Counted from the first letter of the stretch, positions 1 to 8,377 are shown. The stretch: 61,072 nucleotides of DNA from Candidatus Contendobacter odensis Run_B_J11 (GCF_000531125.1 NZ_CBTK010000255.1:1-61072), one strand, 5' to 3'. Numbers and translations: made by a program. Notes: a model not told the origin generated them from the letters alone.

Positions 1-28
1 CTGAAATCATTAATCGACCTATTAAAAA

Positions 29-1399
29 GTGGGTCTAAATAAGGAGAGCGGGAATTGCTGCTTTTCCTACAGTTTGGGGCAGTTTCATTACCAGAGTGAC
101 GGGTTCCGCCCTAATAACGATGTTCAGCATGACCTCTATGATCTGTTTGTCCAAGCCGCCGTGACCCCAGAATTGAATCTCCAGGCGGAATATCGTCATC
201 GAGAAACCGATCAGGGTGATTTAAGCTTAAACTTTGATGGCCGCTTTGCCCCCCAGGATCGAAATGGTGTTGATCAAAAAACGGCCCGGATTGGCGCTCG
301 CTATTCGCCATCGCCACAAAACAGCATCATCGCTTCGTTCATCGATGCGGAACGAGATCAGTTACTGGATTTTTTTAATAACGGTAATGAAGCACAAATT
401 CTTTCTAAAGCCCAAAGTCATCAGATAGAAGCCCAGTGGCTTTATAAAGGTAATCGCTTTAATACAATCACCGGATTGAGTATTTATAGGACTCAAACGG
501 ATGATTATTACTTTGGCAATCTGTTTCTGGACTTTCCAACTAAGCAAGATAATTATTACGGCTACACCAATATCAATTTTCCTGAAAATATCACCTGGAC
601 CTTGGGTCTTAGCGCTGAGTCCTATGATCTGCAAAACTTCAGCTTGAATCAATTGAACCCAAAGCTTGGGTTGCGATGGAGCATCACCGATCAACTGGTT
701 CTGCGCGCCGCCGCGTTTGAAGTGATCAAGCGGGATCTAGTCGTTAATCAAACCATTGAACCCACCCAACTTGCCGGTTTCAATCAATTTTTTGATGATG
801 CTAACGGAACCGACTCTAAAAACTATGGGATTGGCCTTGACGCGCACTTGAGCCAGAAGGTTTGGGGGGGCATTGAGCTTTCAAGGCGTGATTTGGAAAT
901 CCCGATTGGGATTGGCGGGCCTTTTGAGATTGAGGAGGATCAGGAGGATTTGTATCGTGCCTATCTATACTGGTTGCCGAGTCGCAACTGGTCGGTAACG
1001 GTGGAGTATCTTTATGAGGGATTCAAGATGCTGGACGGTCAATATCGTCGGACGAGCTTTCCAACCCAACTTGAAACCACCACCGTGCCCCTCAATGTCC
1101 GCTACTTCAGTCCGTTGGGATTTTTTGCTGGGGCGGGCGTTACTTACGTTGATCAGCGGGTGAATTATGACCCAGAGGCCACCGCGACCGCTTCCGGCAG
1201 CGATGATTTCTTTTTGTTTGATGCGACCGTGGGCTATCGCCTTCCCAAGCGCTATGGAATTATTGCACTTGAAGCCAGAAATCTGCTTGATCAGCAGTTT
1301 CAATTTCAGGACTACAGTTTTCAGACGGCGAATAACAGCACGGATCCGCGTTTTCTTCCTGAACGAACCTTTCTGGCTCGAATCATTCTCAACTTTTAA
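29..1399 (+). pseudogene. Outer-membrane beta-barrel protein, 5'-truncated
   Basis: The 456 readable codons look like the C-terminal transmembrane barrel of a TonB-receptor-like or TPR-linked outer-membrane protein. They alternate short amphipathic strands with loops rich in Asp, Asn and Gly, and end in a strand with a terminal Phe, the usual signal for BAM-mediated insertion. No signal peptide, plug or periplasmic domain precedes it. All three forward frames carry stops within bases 1-45, and the frame used here has a TAA at 23-25 just before a GTG. The 5' part is therefore lost by deletion or frameshift, or the barrel starts abnormally. The small gene at 1426 follows 26 bp later and may be co-transcribed. 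The transported substrate cannot be told. Confidence 0.6.
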
Positions 1400-1425
1400 T
1401 CCTATATGCAGAGGAGTATGAAACA

Positions 1426-1662
1426 ATGGCAACATTCAAAACGACCACTACGCTTGAACTCGAAGAAGATACACCCTTCGAGAACCTGACCCAGATTGGC
1501 TCAAATACCGTTCTGATGATTGTGTCGGATGGAGTAGGAAATAAACTGTTTCTAAAATTGAATACGGATGCAATCAAGGAAAATCAAACCATTATTTGCA
1601 ATACGGAAGCTGATCTGTGTTTGAAATTAATCAATGGAGTATGGATGTGGGTGCCTTGTTAA
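1426..1662 (+). CDS. Small hypothetical protein (78 aa)
   Basis: I do not recognise this protein. It begins with ATG, with a clear GAGGAG ribosome site at 1411-1416, and lies directly downstream of the barrel gene. The product is acidic and rich in Thr, Asn and Leu, with no signal peptide or membrane segment. It has two cysteines near residues 59 and 64 and ends in Val-Pro-Cys. Alternating hydrophobic residues suggest a small beta-rich domain, but no function can be assigned. Its 3' end abuts the remnant of a PIN-domain gene in another frame. Confidence 0.55.
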   Translation: MATFKTTTTLELEEDTPFENLTQIGSNTVLMIVSDGVGNKLFLKLNTDAIKENQTIICNTEADLCLKLINGVWMWVPC

Positions 1663-1699
1663 ACGGGCACGGGTAAGGCTCTGCATTGCATACCCTACT

Positions 1700-2056
1700 C
1701 GGCTTTGTGTCTCGCGGCTGGTCTGGCAGGAATGTGCAGCGGGTGATCCCGCTGCTGCGGAAAGACGGCTAAGTGTACTCGAAGGTTTGAGTCTTTTGGT
1801 TTTAAGCGAGCAGGCGGTGGCGATTGCAAAAGATTTAGTGACTGAGAATATCTTGCCAAGGAAAGCAGTTGAAGATGCGCTGCATATTGCTGCCGCTACT
1901 GTCCACGGTATGGATTTCTTATTGACATGGAATTGCAAACATATTGCTAATCCTATTATTCAGGAGAGTATCGCTGCTTATTTAGCACCGAAAGGGTTGT
2001 TTCTACCTTTCATTTGTACACCGGAAGAATTGCTTGGAGCCGATAACGATGAATGA
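1700..2056 (+). pseudogene. PIN-domain (VapC-like) toxin, N-terminally truncated
   Basis: The readable part corresponds to the second half of a PIN-domain ribonuclease of the type II toxin-antitoxin class. Family-like sequence starts near the Val-Ser-Arg-Leu-Val stretch around base 1710. It includes the helix with Glu-Asp-Ala-Leu-His and the strand leading to Leu-Thr-Trp-Asn-Cys-Lys-His, typical of PIN proteins. About 60 N-terminal residues, including the first catalytic Asp, are missing. The frame stays open back to 1634, but that part overlaps the previous gene and does not resemble the family. The downstream partner gene overlaps its stop codon. A complete paralogue elsewhere is possible. 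Confidence 0.6.
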
Positions 2057-2255
2057 CGAAATTATTGATGAGGTCCGTGCTATCCGTGAAGCTCATGCAG
2101 CCCGATTCAATTACGATTTGAAAGCCATTTTTACGGATATCCAGCGCGGCGAGGCAGAACTGGAAAAGCAGGGATTTAAGCTGATCATCCCTCCCACCCA
2201 TCCTGCCGACTTGCCTGAATCTTCATTAAAACGGATTCGTTTTACTCGCGGCTGA
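2049..2255 (+). CDS. Putative partner/antitoxin of the PIN toxin
   Basis: This 68-residue protein begins at an ATG that overlaps the end of the truncated PIN gene by 8 bases, a typical toxin-antitoxin arrangement. The N-terminal part, with Val-Arg-Ala-Ile-Arg-Glu and Ala-Arg-Phe-Asn-Tyr-Asp-Leu, matches a short family I know from beside PIN toxin genes. The role as antitoxin is inferred from position and that resemblance. The C-terminal part is longer than usual, with a Pro-rich stretch and a basic end. If the toxin is dead, this gene may be a relic. Confidence 0.55.
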   Translation: MNDEIIDEVRAIREAHAARFNYDLKAIFTDIQRGEAELEKQGFKLIIPPTHPADLPESSLKRIRFTRG

Positions 2256-2339
2256 ATCAATACCTTTAATTGTTTTCTTTGTTCCATGAGTTAAAGTTTT
2301 GCCAAAATAAAAATGCAAGAACATGGAGCAAGATTAGCT

Positions 2340-2585
2340 ATGACACGGCGCGATAAAAGATTAGCGGCTATCCGCCGTAACCCAAAGGCAGTTCGGTTTG
2401 ATGATGCATGTGTAGCAGCAGAATCTATTGGATTCTGCTGGAAAGGGGGAGAGGGTTCGCATCGGGTTTATGCTAAAGAGAATGAACCTGTGATTCTTAA
2501 TTTCCAGAATCGTCAGGGTCTACTGGCTGAATATCAGGCTAAACAATTGATCGCCCTGTTGGATAAGTACAGGGAGGAAACATGA
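2340..2585 (+). CDS. hicA: HicA-type mRNA interferase toxin
   Basis: The product is an 81-residue HicA-family toxin. HicA uses a double-stranded-RNA-binding fold and one catalytic His to cleave mRNA; here that is His41 in the Gly-Ser-His-Arg-Val-Tyr motif. I chose ATG 2340, which gives a family-like start (Met-Thr-Arg-Arg-Asp-Lys); an in-frame ATG at 2313 would add nine unlike residues. The stop overlaps the hicB start (ATGA), so the two are translationally coupled. Base composition is AT-richer than the core genes, consistent with horizontal transfer. HicB normally neutralises HicA and represses the operon. Confidence 0.8.
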   Translation: MTRRDKRLAAIRRNPKAVRFDDACVAAESIGFCWKGGEGSHRVYAKENEPVILNFQNRQGLLAEYQAKQLIALLDKYREET

Positions 2586-2794
2586 ATGACTATCATTACC
2601 CGCTAGAAGTGTTTTGGGATGAGGGAAGCCATGCGTTCATCTGTATTGCGCCGGACTTGCCGGGATGTAGTGCAATAGGCGATTCGCCACAAGAAGCCGT
2701 TCAGGAAATGGAAATTGCCATGCGGCTATGGTTAGACGCGGCTCAATCCATGGGACGCCCGCTACCCGTTGCAAGATTGCGAATTGCCGCTTGA
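2582..2794 (+). CDS. hicB: HicB-type antitoxin
   Basis: This 70-residue protein carries the HicB partial RNase-H-like fold: an N-terminal strand region, the conserved Ala-Pro-Asp-Leu-Pro-Gly-Cys core, then the Gly-Asp-Ser-Pro-Glu-Ala-type turn leading into an amphipathic helix. It binds and inactivates the HicA encoded immediately upstream and overlapping by four bases. No separate C-terminal DNA-binding domain is visible, so autoregulation may depend on the HicA-HicB complex or be absent. The module appears intact. Confidence 0.8.
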   Translation: MNDYHYPLEVFWDEGSHAFICIAPDLPGCSAIGDSPQEAVQEMEIAMRLWLDAAQSMGRPLPVARLRIAA

Positions 2795-2842
2795 ATTTAA
2801 CTGAAGCGATTGCCGGCTCTCATTACTCCATGAGTTGACGCC

Positions 2843-4963
2843 TTGCCGAACTTCAAAGCTCCCTTGATCCTGCCGGCAACCCTTGTTGCGGTCGTGGTCT
2901 TTGGGCTGATGCTCCTTATCGCTAATCTGTCCTTTTTTTCCTTCATGGAACTCAAAGGACTCGATCTGCTATTCACCTTGCGCGGGACTTTATCTGCGCC
3001 TGAGTCCATAGTCATTGTCGCCATTGATGAAACCTCGATGGCTGAAATCGGAAAACAATGGCCGTGGCCGCGCAGTCTTCATGCCCAATTGATTCGGCAA
3101 CTCAATCAGGCCGGGGCTAAAGTCATTGGCTTCGACATTCTCTTTTCCGAACCCTCGGAGCCAGACCAGGATCAGGTTTTTGCCCGCACCCTGCATGACG
3201 CCAAAAACGTGGCATTGGTCAGCGCCTTGTCAGTGGTCAATGATTCGCTGTTCCGCCACACCGTTCGGATCGATCCGGTGCCGGCTTTTCGCGAGGTCGC
3301 TACGGTGGGCGGCCCCTTTGTCAGTATTGATGGTGATGGCATTGTGCGGCGGGCGCGGCTGCTGGCCCCGGATATGCCGTCCTTTGCGCTGCAAATCGTC
3401 CGGCGCTATCTGGAGTCGCTCACGCCGGCCAGCGTAGCTGCCCCGCACTCCAAGCGCTTCAATCAAAAAGAGTTATTGCAGCAGGACGTGCTGATTCATT
3501 ACTTAGGGCCACCGAAAACCATCAAAACAGTGTCGTACTATCAGGCGCTTGACTATGAACGGATGCTGCCGCCCGGCCTTTTTTCGGGCAAAATCGTATT
3601 GGTAGGCCGAGCGCTGGAAGCGATCCCCGAACCGCAACGGCTGGCGGGTGATACCTTTCTCACCCCGTTCTCCTGGATCGCCGAAGAGCCTTCGGCAGGC
3701 GTCGAAATTCAGGCCACCCTGATCCATAATTTGCTGGAAGGGCATTTTGTGACCGAACTCAGTCAGTCGGGGAAGTTCATGTTGTTGCTGCCGCTGCTAT
3801 TCGCCACCAGCGTGCTGCTGATCCGGCTCAAGCCGCTGATGGGTTTGATCGCTATTACCGGTTTAGCCGGTTTGTTGTTTGCAATTGCGTGGGAGGTCTT
3901 TGTGCAAACCAGTTTATGGCTTCCTGTTTCTTCAGGCATCACCGCATTGATTCTGGTCTATAGCGGCCATCTGCTGACTCGATCATTGCTGGCCGAGCGC
4001 GAACGCCGCCGCTTACTGGAAGAGATTAACCGCGATCTGGAAGCTAAAATCGCAGCGCGCACCCAAGATCTTTCCGCCGCTAATCAGGAACTTTATCAGC
4101 GCCACCAGCAGATTGAAGCGGCCTACCAGGAATTGGCGCGCACTCAGGATCAACTGGTTCACTCGGAGAAGATGGCCTCATTAGGTTTATTAGTGGCGGG
4201 CGTCGCCCATGAGTTGAACAACCCGATCAGTTATGTCCATAGCAATCTGGAATTTATCGAAGACTATACCGAACGTCTGGTAGGGATTATCGAAGCGTAT
4301 TCAACCGATGCGGGACAATCGTATGATCAGGCTCATTGTCGCGGCGATGAAAAGAAACAAGCCGTCCGCTTTGAAACAACGTTAAAAACCTTGCGTGAAT
4401 TGATTGCCAGTTGCAAAGAGGGCGCGGAACGAGTGAAAAAAATCGTGCTGGATTTGCGGGTTTTTTCGCGCACCGATGATGTTGGTTTGGTACGGGCTGA
4501 TTTGCGCGAAGGCATTGAATCCACTTTGAATCTGCTCACTAAGGAATATCAGGATCGGATTACCATTCACCGCGATTACGGCTATCTGCCACTGGTGGAA
4601 TGCTATCCGGGCCAAGTTAATCAGGTGTTTATGAATGTGCTGCAAAACGCCGCGCAAGCGATCCCCCATCAAGGCGATGTCTGGATTACCACCGAGTCGG
4701 ACAGCGGATGGGTTCGGATCATCATTAAGGATAACGGCATTGGCATTACGGAAGAGAACTTGACCCACATCTTCGATCCCTTTTTTACCACTAAGTCAGT
4801 GGGTGCGGGAACGGGATTAGGACTCAGCATTAGTTATGGGATTATCGAAAAGCAGGGTGGGAAAATTTCGGTGATGAGCAAAGTCGGCGAAGGAGCTGAA
4901 TTTACTATTGAATTACCAGTAACTCCTCAGATCACGCGATTTACCGGTGGTCCTGCAAGGTAG
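2843..4963 (+). CDS. CHASE2-domain sensor histidine kinase
   Basis: This 706-residue membrane kinase has an N-terminal transmembrane segment (about 8-30), an extracytoplasmic CHASE2 sensor domain (about 35-300), and a cluster of membrane helices (about 310-380). A coiled coil (about 385-445) precedes the HisKA dimerisation domain with phospho-acceptor His456 in Val-Ala-His-Glu-Leu-Asn-Asn-Pro. The HATPase domain has an N-box, Asp630-Asn-Gly-Ile-Gly, and a Gly-rich lid before the final strands. The TTG at 2843 is the first start after an in-frame TGA at 2831 and is needed to include the first membrane helix. No response regulator lies next to it, so its partner is encoded elsewhere. The ligand is unknown. 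Confidence 0.85.
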   Translation: MPNFKAPLILPATLVAVVVFGLMLLIANLSFFSFMELKGLDLLFTLRGTLSAPESIVIVAIDETSMAEIGKQWPWPRSLHAQLIRQLNQAGAKVIGFDILFSEPSEPDQDQVFARTLHDAKNVALVSALSVVNDSLFRHTVRIDPVPAFREVATVGGPFVSIDGDGIVRRARLLAPDMPSFALQIVRRYLESLTPASVAAPHSKRFNQKELLQQDVLIHYLGPPKTIKTVSYYQALDYERMLPPGLFSGKIVLVGRALEAIPEPQRLAGDTFLTPFSWIAEEPSAGVEIQATLIHNLLEGHFVTELSQSGKFMLLLPLLFATSVLLIRLKPLMGLIAITGLAGLLFAIAWEVFVQTSLWLPVSSGITALILVYSGHLLTRSLLAERERRRLLEEINRDLEAKIAARTQDLSAANQELYQRHQQIEAAYQELARTQDQLVHSEKMASLGLLVAGVAHELNNPISYVHSNLEFIEDYTERLVGIIEAYSTDAGQSYDQAHCRGDEKKQAVRFETTLKTLRELIASCKEGAERVKKIVLDLRVFSRTDDVGLVRADLREGIESTLNLLTKEYQDRITIHRDYGYLPLVECYPGQVNQVFMNVLQNAAQAIPHQGDVWITTESDSGWVRIIIKDNGIGITEENLTHIFDPFFTTKSVGAGTGLGLSISYGIIEKQGGKISVMSKVGEGAEFTIELPVTPQITRFTGGPAR

Positions 4964-4975
4964 CGATACAAAAAT

Positions 4976-5012
4976 GGTCCTTCGAGGGTTTCTTGTGGAG
5001 GCTAGGCGAACT
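4976..5012 (+). repeat. Dispersed repeat, copy A (~33 bp)
   Basis: The segment containing CTTCGAGGGTT, CTTGTGGAG and CTAGGC recurs in inverted orientation at about 45002-45034. Between the two copies I see only two single-base gaps and about two substitutions. This copy starts 13 bp after the kinase stop and precedes the pgpA remnant. Confidence 0.5.
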
Positions 5013-5099
5013 TGAGAATTATCGTGACCAGGCCCCACAAAAAACCGGAAACCGACCGCCGCATTCCTGCCGAACGGCTCGACCTGATCGAAACCAAAG

Positions 5100-5300
5100 G
5101 TCGGAAATATGAGTGCCGCGCCGCCGGATGGGCGGTGGATCGCGGTCGGTTTTGTGCTGTTCCGGCGGTTCGATATTCTCAAACCGTGGCCCATTCAGCA
5201 GGCCGATCAGCGGGTGGGTGGAGGGTTCGGGATTCTGTTCGATGACCTGCTGGCGGCGGTTTACACCTGGATAGTGCTGCAAAGTCTGGCGTATTGCTGA
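5100..5300 (+). pseudogene. pgpA: pgpA remnant (phosphatidylglycerophosphatase A, C-terminal fragment)
   Basis: The last ~55 codons of phosphatidylglycerophosphatase A are readable, ending at TGA 5298-5300. They include Leu-Phe-Arg-Arg-Phe-Asp-Ile-Leu-Lys-Pro-Trp-Pro-Ile, the Gly-Gly-Gly-Phe-Gly-Ile-Leu-Phe-Asp-Asp turn and the final membrane helix. The first ~100 residues, with the N-terminal helices and conserved acidic residues, are missing. An ATG exists at 5109, but the product could not be a working phosphatase. In gammaproteobacteria pgpA normally follows thiL; neither thiL nor an intact pgpA is in this window. A deletion or rearrangement is likely at about 4964-5105, next to the dispersed repeat. 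Confidence 0.7.
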
Positions 5301-5425
5301 GAGATCGGCTGCGCCAGCGGTTTCAAATCTGCAAATTTTCCGGTAGCATCTCGCGTTTCGTTCGGCTGCCTTAAATGGGGTCGCCTTATTTCTGTCCGAA
5401 TTCGTTATGAGGTATTTGCAAGCGC
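5301..5425 (+). other. Leader region upstream of rpsP
   Basis: These 125 bp separate the pgpA remnant from the rpsP operon. The promoter of the ribosomal operon should lie here, but I cannot point to a convincing -35/-10 pair. No gene is seen. Confidence 0.4.
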
Positions 5426-5689
5426 ATGGTTACCATCCGTCTGTCTCGCGGCGGCGCTAAGAAGCGCCCCTTCTACACCGTAGTCGTTACCGACAGCCGC
5501 AACCGGCGTGACGGTCGCTGTATCGAACGGGTTGGCTTCTTCAACCCCATTGCCAGTGGCAAGGATGTCCGGCTGAGCCTGGATCAGGAACGCCTGCAAT
5601 ACTGGATCGGACATGGCGCACAGACCTCCGAGCGGGTGGCCAGCCTGATGAAGGAACATTCCCGCCAGCAGCCAGTTCAGGTTCAATAG
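5426..5689 (+). CDS. rpsP: 30S ribosomal protein S16
   Basis: The 87-residue protein has the S16 N-terminus ([10 protein letters not shown]) and the Arg-Pro-Phe-Tyr core. The conserved Gly-Phe-Phe-Asn-Pro and the Trp-Ile-Gly-His-Gly-Ala-Gln region follow. S16 binds 16S rRNA early in assembly of the small subunit body and platform. It is the first gene of the rpsP-rimM-trmD-rplS operon, whose four genes are closely spaced and share a terminator after rplS. The length is normal for the family. Confidence 0.97.
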   Translation: MVTIRLSRGGAKKRPFYTVVVTDSRNRRDGRCIERVGFFNPIASGKDVRLSLDQERLQYWIGHGAQTSERVASLMKEHSRQQPVQVQ

Positions 5690-5716
5690 CGCCCAGCGGG
5701 CAAACGAATCGCCGCG

Positions 5717-6220
5717 ATGATGAGCGACTGGGTGGTGCTGGGGCGAGTGTCCGGCCTGTTCGGAGTGAATGGCTGGGTGCGGGTGTTTTCCCATACCGCC
5801 CCGCGTGAAGGCATCACTCACTATGACCCGGTATTTCTGAACCAGAAGGGTGAATGGCGCGAGCGCAAGATTGAAGCCGGTCGCACCCATAACGCAGGAG
5901 TGGTGTTGAAGTTCGCCGGTTGTGATGACCGCGATCAAGCCATCGCCCTGCTCCAATCCGAGATTGCGGTGCGCCGGGCCCAACTGCCGCCGCCCAGTCC
6001 CGGTGAATATTACTGGACCGATCTGGAAGGGTTGCGGGTGGTGACGCTGGACGGGGTGGAATTGGGCATCGTAGCCTCTCTGTTCGCCACCGGCGCTAAC
6101 GATGTGATGGTGGTGAAAGGGGAACGGGAGCGGTTGCTGCCGTTCGTGAAGGGTTCAGTGATCGTTGAGATCAATCTCGAACAACGCCTGCTGCGAGTGG
6201 ACTGGGACCCGGATTTCTGA
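5717..6220 (+). CDS. rimM: Ribosome maturation factor RimM
   Basis: RimM helps mature the head of the 30S subunit and binds ribosomal protein S19. The 167-residue product shows the N-terminal RimM barrel (Gly-Arg-Val-Ser-Gly-Leu-Phe-Gly-Val-Asn-Gly-Trp-Val) and the linker Tyr-Tyr-Trp-Thr-Asp-Leu-Glu-Gly. A C-terminal PRC-barrel ends in Leu-Pro-Phe-Val, Val-Ile-Val-Glu and Trp-Asp-Pro-Asp-Phe. Two adjacent ATG codons could start it; the second would remove one residue. It lies 27 bp after rpsP in the same operon. Confidence 0.96.
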   Translation: MMSDWVVLGRVSGLFGVNGWVRVFSHTAPREGITHYDPVFLNQKGEWRERKIEAGRTHNAGVVLKFAGCDDRDQAIALLQSEIAVRRAQLPPPSPGEYYWTDLEGLRVVTLDGVELGIVASLFATGANDVMVVKGERERLLPFVKGSVIVEINLEQRLLRVDWDPDF

Positions 6221-6282
6221 GCGTCAGCTTCTATCCCCCCAACCCTTCTTGCGGTGGGTAAGAGCCGCTAAGGATCGCCGTC

Positions 6283-7074
6283 GTGCGCGTGGATGTTGTC
6301 ACCCTGTTTCCCGAAATGGTCGAAACCCTGTTGCGCTTTGGAGTCACTGGTCGCGCCGTAGAGCGTGGTCTGCTGCAAGTGGCAAGCTGGAATCCCCGCG
6401 ATCAGGCCCACGACCGCCACCGCACCGTGGACGACCGGCCTTACGGCGGCGGGCCGGGGATGGTGATGAAAGTGCAGCCGTTGCGCGATACCTTGCGCTG
6501 GGTGCGACAGGCGGCGGGGCCATGCGGCAAAACGATTTATTTGAGTCCGCAGGGTAGGCCGCTGACTCAGTGCGGAGTACGGGAACTGGCACAACAGCCG
6601 CGCCTGATCCTGCTGGCAGGTCGCTATGAAGGGATTGATGAGCGGCTGATTGAGGCGGAAGTGGACGAAGAATGGTCCATCGGCGATTACGTTCTCAGCG
6701 GCGGTGAATTAGCGGCGCTGGTGGTGATTGATGCGGTGGCGCGGTTGCTGCCGGGAGCGCTGAACGACCATGAATCCGCTGAACAGGATTCGTTCATGGA
6801 CGGTCTGCTGGACTGTCCGCATTACACCCGCCCGGAACAGCTCGATGGGCAACCGACGCCGGCAGTGTTGTTGAGCGGTGATCACGCGGCGATTGCGCGT
6901 TGGCGGCGGCGCGAGTCGTTGGGGCGAACCTGGCTGCGCCGCCCGGAATTGCTGGCGCGGCGCGGGTTGAAAGCCCAGGATCAGGCGCTGTTGGATGAAT
7001 TTATTCGCGAATATCAACAGAAAACGGGGAACGCCGGCGTCGCCGGACATCACCCAGAGCAACGTGGAGCGTAG
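6283..7074 (+). CDS. trmD: tRNA (guanine-37-N1) methyltransferase TrmD
   Basis: TrmD uses S-adenosylmethionine to methylate N1 of G37 next to the anticodon, preventing +1 frameshifting. The 263-residue product starts at GTG with the canonical Val-Thr-Leu-Phe-Pro-Glu-Met. The substrate loop [13 protein letters not shown] and the trefoil-knot motifs [11 protein letters not shown] and [11 protein letters not shown] are present. The C-terminal helical domain is complete. The stop lies four bases before rplS. Confidence 0.97.
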   Translation: MRVDVVTLFPEMVETLLRFGVTGRAVERGLLQVASWNPRDQAHDRHRTVDDRPYGGGPGMVMKVQPLRDTLRWVRQAAGPCGKTIYLSPQGRPLTQCGVRELAQQPRLILLAGRYEGIDERLIEAEVDEEWSIGDYVLSGGELAALVVIDAVARLLPGALNDHESAEQDSFMDGLLDCPHYTRPEQLDGQPTPAVLLSGDHAAIARWRRRESLGRTWLRRPELLARRGLKAQDQALLDEFIREYQQKTGNAGVAGHHPEQRGA

Positions 7075-7078
7075 TGCA

Positions 7079-7432
7079 ATGAGCAAACTGATTGAAGAAT
7101 TCGAGCGGGAACAAATGAACCGCGAAATCCCGACCTTTGGTCCTGGCGATACCGTGGTGGTGCGGGTCAAGGTGAAAGAGGGCAACCGCGAACGCTTGCA
7201 GGCTTTTGAGGGTGTGGTGATCGCCAAGCGCAATCGCGGCCTGAACTCGGCGTTCACCGTGCGCAAAATTTCCCACGGCGAAGGAGTGGAGCGGGTGTTC
7301 CAGTCCTATAGTCTGGCGATTGCTGATATTACGGTGAAACGCCGGGGCGATGTGCGCCGCGCCAAGCTGTATTATCTGCGCGGTCTGGAAGGCAAGGCGG
7401 CGCGGATCAAGGAGAAGCGCGCCCATTCCTGA
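7079..7432 (+). CDS. rplS: 50S ribosomal protein L19
   Basis: L19 sits at the 30S-50S interface of the ribosome. The 117-residue product has the family N-terminal helix, the conserved Pro-x-Phe-x-Pro-Gly-Asp-Thr-Val turn, Phe-Glu-Gly-Val-Val-Ile-Ala, and Arg-Arg-Ala-Lys-Leu-Tyr-Tyr-Leu-Arg. I chose ATG 7079 because upstream in-frame codons belong to the trmD 3' end and because a GTGGAG-type ribosome site precedes it. It closes the operon; a strong terminator begins 22 bp after its stop. Confidence 0.97.
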   Translation: MSKLIEEFEREQMNREIPTFGPGDTVVVRVKVKEGNRERLQAFEGVVIAKRNRGLNSAFTVRKISHGEGVERVFQSYSLAIADITVKRRGDVRRAKLYYLRGLEGKAARIKEKRAHS

Positions 7433-7454
7433 GCGGGGTGGCGGTATGATCAGC

Positions 7455-7488
7455 AGGGTGATCCTCTATTCAGGGTCGCCCTTTTTTA
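7455..7488 (+). terminator. Rho-independent terminator of the rpsP-rplS operon
   Basis: An 11-bp stem (7455-7465 with 7472-7482, two G-U pairs, 6-base loop) is followed at once by a T-rich tract at 7482-7488. It separates the ribosomal operon from cysQ. Confidence 0.9.
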
Positions 7489-7512
7489 TTGGGGATCGCA
7501 GCGAGGCATGAG

Positions 7513-8328
7513 ATGAGCGATGAATGGTGGGCATGGCTGGAACCGGTGCGGATTCTAGCGGTGGAGGCCAGCGCACAGATTCTGGGAATTTACGCGACGG
7601 CGTTCGGGGTGACGGTCAAGGACGATGACAGCCCGCTGACCGCTGCCGATTTAGCGGCACATCAGGTCATCGTTGCGGGGCTGCAACGGCTGACGCCGGA
7701 GATCCCGGTATTGTCCGAGGAATCGGCCAGCATTCCCTTTGCCGAGCGCTCGCAATGGCAGCGCTACTGGCTGGTCGATCCACTGGATGGCACCAAGGAA
7801 TTTGTCCAGCGTAACGGCCAGTTCACCGTCAATATCGCCTTGATCGAGAATCACCAACCGGTGCTGGGCGTGGTACGGGTGCCGGTGACCGGGCTGTGCT
7901 ACTCCGCCGTGCGCGGCTATGGCGCGTTTCGCGAGGAACCCGGCCAGCTACCGCAACCGATCACAGTGCAGCCGTTGCAACCTGATACGCCAGTGCGGGT
8001 AGTCGGCAGCCGGTCGCATGGTGGGCCGGGTCTGCAAGCTTTCGTTGCCAAGCTGGGCGCCTATGAACTGGTTACTACCGGCAGTTCGCTCAAGTTTTGC
8101 CAGGTGGCGGAAGGCACAGCGGACGTGTATCCACGGCTCAGCCCGACTTCAGAATGGGATACGGCTGCTGCCCACGCGATTGTTGAAGTGGCCGGCGGTC
8201 GGGTGGTATCCGCAGAAACCGGCGAATCACTGCGTTACAACACCCGCGAGTCGTTGCTGAATCCGCATTTTATCGTTTACGGCGATGCCGGCCGCGACTG
8301 GTTGAGTTGTGTTCCGCGCCAGGGTTAA
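7513..8328 (+). CDS. cysQ: 3'(2'),5'-bisphosphate nucleotidase CysQ
   Basis: CysQ removes the 3'-phosphate from PAP, the by-product of sulfate assimilation, using Mg2+ ions. The 271-residue product has the inositol-phosphatase superfamily motifs. These are an acidic pair in Val-Leu-Ser-Glu-Glu-Ser, the metal-binding Asp-Pro-Leu-Asp-Gly-Thr-Lys-Glu-Phe, and the late Glu-Trp-Asp-Thr-Ala-Ala-Ala-His signature. I start it at ATG 7513; an upstream TTG at 7489 lies within the T tract of the terminator. The substrate could include related bisphosphate nucleotides. Confidence 0.92.
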   Translation: MSDEWWAWLEPVRILAVEASAQILGIYATAFGVTVKDDDSPLTAADLAAHQVIVAGLQRLTPEIPVLSEESASIPFAERSQWQRYWLVDPLDGTKEFVQRNGQFTVNIALIENHQPVLGVVRVPVTGLCYSAVRGYGAFREEPGQLPQPITVQPLQPDTPVRVVGSRSHGGPGLQAFVAKLGAYELVTTGSSLKFCQVAEGTADVYPRLSPTSEWDTAAAHAIVEVAGGRVVSAETGESLRYNTRESLLNPHFIVYGDAGRDWLSCVPRQG

Positions 8329-8334
8329 AAAAGT

Positions 8335-8371
8335 GCCCCTCGCCCGGTGGGAGAGGGGCTGGGGTGAGGGT
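8335..8371. repeat. GC-rich palindromic intergenic repeat
   Basis: The segment has the form CCCCTCGCCCGG, TGGGAGAGGGG, then CTGGGGTGAGGG. It contains a stem of C-rich and G-rich halves and fills the gap between cysQ and ogt. This is a common dispersed intergenic repeat type in proteobacterial genomes. Its reverse strand reads Leu-Thr-Pro-Ala-Pro-Leu-Pro-Pro-Gly-Glu-Gly in spurious ORFs. It could also form a weak hairpin after cysQ. Confidence 0.6.
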
Positions 8372-8377
8372 GGTTTT

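Noticed and set aside
5012-5245. 77-codon plus-strand open frame after the histidine kinase.
   Set aside because: It overlaps the clear pgpA remnant in a different frame; the pgpA reading is recognisable and this one is not.
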